Assembly (NCBI GenBank): GCA_964639525.1
Contig: CAZXDS010000123.1
Location: 1 to 10,363 of the forward strand
DNA length: 10,363 bases
Direction: 5' to 3'
From: CAZXDS01 sp964639525
Lineage (GTDB): Bacteria; Bacteroidota; Ignavibacteria; Ignavibacteriales; Melioribacteraceae
The notes beneath the pieces are model-generated. The model did no database searches, was not told where the DNA came from, and saw only the letters and a program-made list of their open reading frames with translations. Positions 8,306-10,363 of this stretch are shown here, piece by piece (within the stretch, counting starts at the first letter, position 1; each line of letters begins with the position of its first letter). The translations under genes and the position numbers were made by a program.

Positions 8306-8308
8306 TAA
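8153..8308 (+). pseudogene. queG: queG 5' fragment (51 codons)
   Basis: A truncated copy of the first 51 codons of epoxyqueuosine reductase, starting MSLSKEMVAAKAKEIGFDLVG and ending NADMAYME before TAA 8306-8308. The full gene at 9437 continues at the equivalent point with RNIEKRENVK. The fragment lacks the catalytic aspartate, the cobalamin-binding body and all Fe-S cysteines, so it cannot be an enzyme. Five of its codons differ in residue from the full copy (A for T, MF for IL, D for G, A for E), suggesting relaxed selection or a different allelic origin. It begins 2 nt after the Rieske stop and ends 5 nt before the nuclease ATG, so ribosomes could pass from gene to gene through it. Confidence 0.92.
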
Positions 8309-8313
8309 AATTA

Positions 8314-9301
8314 ATGAACCTTAAAAAACAATTTAGTGAAATAAGAAATTTAATTGACAAAGCAAAAGAAAATGCTTTTCGTTCAGCTAACACCGAGTTA
8401 ATAAACCTTTACTTGAGTATTGGGAAATATATTAGTAAAAGAATTAATAAATCAGAGTGGGGAAAAGCAGTAGTGGATAACCGAGTATATTAAACAAACA
8501 GAACCCGGCTTAAAAGGATTTTCATCACCAAATTTATGGAGAATGAAACAGTTTTACGAAACATATTGTGGGAATGAAAGACTCTCGCTGTTGGTGAGAG
8601 AAATTTCTTGGACTAATAATATGATAATAATTTCGAAATCTCAAACAGAAAAAGAGAGAGAATTTTACATTCGGCTGGCTATTCGGGAAAGGTTATCGAA
8701 AAGGGAACTTGAACGACAAATTGACAGTGTGCTCTTTGAAAGAGCTATGCTTTCTAATAAAAAACTCTCACCGGTGGTGAGAGGAATACACCCAACAGCA
8801 AACGAAGTATTTAAAGATAATTACGTTTTAGATTTTTTAGCACTGCCTCAAACATTTTCCGAAAAGAACTTACGAAAAGCAATTATTGAAAACCTTAAAT
8901 GTTTTATACTTGAATTCGGGAAAGATTTCTCTTTTGTAGGTGAAGAATATAGAATACAAGTGGGACAAAAAGATTTTTACATTGATCTATTATTTTTCCA
9001 TCGTGAACTACAATGTTTGGTTGCAATTGATTTAAAAATCACAGACTTTAAACCTGAATATTTGGGCAAAATGGAATTCTATCTTGAAGCATTAGATAGA
9101 GACGTAAAAAAGAAACATGAAAAGCCAAGTGTTGGAATTATATTGTGTAAAAATAAAGATACAAAAGTAGTTGAATATGCATTAAATAGAAGCATGTCCC
9201 CCACTTTGGTTTCAAAATATCAGACAAAATTATTTGATAAAAAATTACTTAAAAATAAATTAGATGAATTTTTCAAATTAGCAGAAGTAAATGAAAATTG
9301 A
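8314..9301 (+). pseudogene. DUF1016/YhcG-type PD-(D/E)XK nuclease, frameshifted
   Basis: Two frames together spell one DUF1016 protein of about 330 residues. Frame one (8314-8493, 59 codons, MNLKKQFSEIRNLIDKAKEN...) is the N-terminal domain and ends after WGKAVVDNRVY. Frame two picks up at about 8483 with EYIKQTEPGLKGFSSPNLWR and runs to TGA 9301, with the first internal ATG at 8543. The family wording expected at the junction (VDN.xx.EYI) suggests a net loss of about 5 bp near 8478-8483. The C-terminal nuclease domain has FVGEEYRI, FYIDLLFFHREL and LVAIDLK, giving D148, D163 and K165 counted from 8543: the PD-(D/E)XK triad appears present, with Asp where relatives often have Glu. Such proteins are frequent neighbours of restriction and other accessory genes, but their role is not settled. 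It lies between the two 194-bp repeats, so it is probably acquired. A sequencing error rather than true decay is possible. Confidence 0.85.
8765..8783. repeat. Short inverted repeat inside the nuclease gene
   Basis: The arms CTCTCACC (8765-8772) and GGTGAGAG (8776-8783) pair perfectly around a 3-nt loop, within the codons for LSPVVRG. A related but weaker hairpin, CTCTCGC...GGTGAGAG, lies at 8582-8600 over LSLLVRE. Neither breaks the frame; both may simply reflect similar codons. Confidence 0.5.
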
Positions 9302-9302
9302 A

Positions 9303-9434
9303 ATGGAACTGAGCACAATTTTTAAACAATACGGTAAATTGAGAGGCGAAAGAAAAGCTTTGAATTCTTACGAAGTTATGGTGAAAGACAATCAAGTTTA
9401 TGTTAAAGTAACCGATAATAAATTTAATTGGTGA
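9303..9434 (+). pseudogene. 3' remnant of a second, diverged Rieske gene (43-codon ORF)
   Basis: A small open frame, MELSTIFKQYGKLRGERKALNSYEVMVKDNQ then VYVKVTDNKFNW, ending at TGA 9432-9434. From YGKL on it aligns with the Rieske C-terminus (DGKLNNNRKGLDSYKVIVNEGN then VYVKVTDNKFNW). It is distant up to 9395 and identical from 9396. The Fe-S ligands are absent, so it is not a working ferredoxin. Its ATG lies 1 nt after the nuclease stop and its TGA 2 nt before the queG ATG, reproducing the ancestral Rieske-queG spacing. It could serve as a translated leader that delivers ribosomes to queG; that is inference. The first ~5 codons may be junction sequence rather than Rieske-derived. Confidence 0.8.
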
Positions 9435-9589
9435 AAATGTCCTTATCAAAAGAAATGGTTACTGCCAAAGCTAAGGAAATCGGTTTTGATTTGGTGGGTT
9501 TTTCCGAAGCTGCAATTTTAATGGAAAACACTGCAATACTTAAAAATTGGCTGAATAGCGGTTACAACGCCGGTATGGAATATATGGAA
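9396..9589 (+). repeat. 194-bp direct repeat, right copy (Rieske' 3' end + queG 5' end)
   Basis: Partner of 8112-8305. It includes the last 13 codons of the Rieske remnant and the first 51 codons of the intact queG. Confidence 0.93.
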
Positions 9590-10360
9590 AGAAATATTGA
9601 AAAACGTGAAAACGTAAAAAATATTTTTCCAAATGCTCAATCTGTAATTTCACTCGGACTAAATTACTACACTTCAAATATACACACCAACAAAAAAAGT
9701 TTTGGTAAAATTTCACGTTACGGCTGGGGAACCGATTACCATTTTATAATTTGGGAAATGTTAGACAAGTTAATTGTCGAACTGCAGAAAATTGATTCTA
9801 CATTTGAAGCAAAAAGTTATGTTGATACGGGACCTGTTATGGATAAAACATGGGCAGTCCGTTCGGGATTGGGCTGGATAGGAAAGCACTCAAATGTAAT
9901 AAATAAAAACTATGGCAGTTGGTTTTTTATTGCCGAAATAATAAACAATTTCTCTTTCCCTGCTGATATTCCGTCTTATGATTATTGCGGAAGCTGCACA
10001 AAGTGCATTGATGCGTGTCCGACAAACGCAATTGTTAATGAAAGAGAAGTTGACGCAAACAAATGTATTTCCTATTTAACTATTGAAAACAAAGGAGAAA
10101 TCCCAACTGAATTTGAAGGCAAATTTGAAAATTGGTTATTCGGCTGCGATATTTGTCAGGATGTTTGCCCGTGGAATATAAAATTTGCTGAAGAAACAAA
10201 TATTACTGAATTTAAACCAAAGCTCGGCACAGAATTAAATCTTACTGAAATAACGGAAATGACAAATTCACAATTCAAAAGTAAATTTAGAAATAGTCCT
10301 GTTAAAAGGTCAAAACTTAAAGGGTTAAAAAGAAATGCTGAGTTCTTACTAAAACAATAA
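9437..10360 (+). CDS. queG: Epoxyqueuosine reductase QueG
   Basis: A 307-residue cytoplasmic enzyme that reduces epoxyqueuosine to queuosine at the wobble position of GUN-anticodon tRNAs, using cobalamin and two [4Fe-4S] clusters. Visible: YVDTGPVMDK with the conserved active-site Asp (D130; D135 is also in this block), GLGWIGKHSNVINKNYGSWFF (cobalamin-binding region), and two ferredoxin-like cysteine sets, CGSCTKCIDACPTNAI (C184, C187, C190, C194) and C210 with CDICQDVCPW (C237, C240, C244). The C-terminus FRNSPVKRSKLKGLKRNAE is typical. The length matches the short form, without extra HEAT repeats. ATG 9437 is chosen over the in-frame TTG 9428 because translation from ATG gives the usual N-terminus and the ATG follows the Rieske-remnant stop by 2 nt; a weak GGTG precedes it. 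Its first 51 codons are duplicated at 8153. The gene is complete and ends 3 bp before the window edge. Confidence 0.95.
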   Translation: MSLSKEMVTAKAKEIGFDLVGFSEAAILMENTAILKNWLNSGYNAGMEYMERNIEKRENVKNIFPNAQSVISLGLNYYTSNIHTNKKSFGKISRYGWGTDYHFIIWEMLDKLIVELQKIDSTFEAKSYVDTGPVMDKTWAVRSGLGWIGKHSNVINKNYGSWFFIAEIINNFSFPADIPSYDYCGSCTKCIDACPTNAIVNEREVDANKCISYLTIENKGEIPTEFEGKFENWLFGCDICQDVCPWNIKFAEETNITEFKPKLGTELNLTEITEMTNSQFKSKFRNSPVKRSKLKGLKRNAEFLLKQ

Positions 10361-10363
10361 AAC

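Noticed and set aside
9428..9436. TTG start of queG adding MVK
   Set aside because: It overlaps the end of the Rieske remnant. ATG 9437 follows that stop by 2 nt and gives the expected N-terminus, as in the duplicate at 8153.
8112..9589. IS or composite transposon around the DUF1016 gene
   Set aside because: The repeats are pieces of Rieske and queG coding sequence. No transposase or inverted termini lie between or beside them.
1..10363. CRISPR array or tRNA/rRNA gene
   Set aside because: No regularly spaced repeats and no recognisable tRNA cloverleaf or rRNA core sequence were found by reading both strands.

Overview
The window is AT-rich DNA with no rRNA or tRNA gene that I could see. It most likely comes from a Bacteroidota/Ignavibacteria-type genome, probably a draft or metagenome assembly because it contains a 100-N scaffold gap. 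The clearest taxonomic clue is the remnant of a type IX secretion (T9SS) C-terminal sorting domain at 4718-5050. Its wording (FSLTQNYPN ... NPSTTIKY ... VTLKIYDIL.REVATLVN) is typical of Ignavibacteria and their relatives.

Left half (1-4520, all minus strand): a two-gene unit reads leftwards, a CYTH-domain protein (4011-4511) followed by a large AddB-like PD-(D/E)XK nuclease (true start 4014, stop 696). The N-gap inside the nuclease gene is flanked by two identical 51-bp copies, so it is almost certainly a false gap. Collapsing it restores one frame of 1055 codons whose ATG overlaps the CYTH stop codon (ATGA). Downstream lies a REP-associated tyrosine transposase (RAYT)-like gene (46-609) that carries a perfect 28-bp palindrome inside its reading frame.

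Middle (4520-5517): no intact gene. It holds a hairpin and a T9SS-cargo pseudogene broken by several frameshifts. From 5518 to 7722 (plus) is an intact secreted dipeptidyl-peptidase-IV-like S9 peptidase.

Right half (7812-10360, plus): a Rieske [2Fe-2S] protein gene, then a 51-codon 5' fragment of queG, a frameshifted DUF1016/YhcG-type nuclease gene, a 3' remnant of a second and diverged Rieske gene, and finally a complete queG (epoxyqueuosine reductase). A 194-bp near-perfect direct repeat (6 mismatches), covering the Rieske 3' end and the queG 5' end, flanks the nuclease gene. The simplest reading is an ancestral Rieske-queG gene pair into which a nuclease cassette arrived by recombination, carrying its own Rieske tail and queG head, so that both host genes stayed intact. 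All junctions are tightly packed (1-5 nt between stop and next start). This is the most unusual structure in the window. I saw no complete new system: the nuclease gene is broken by a frameshift as sequenced.
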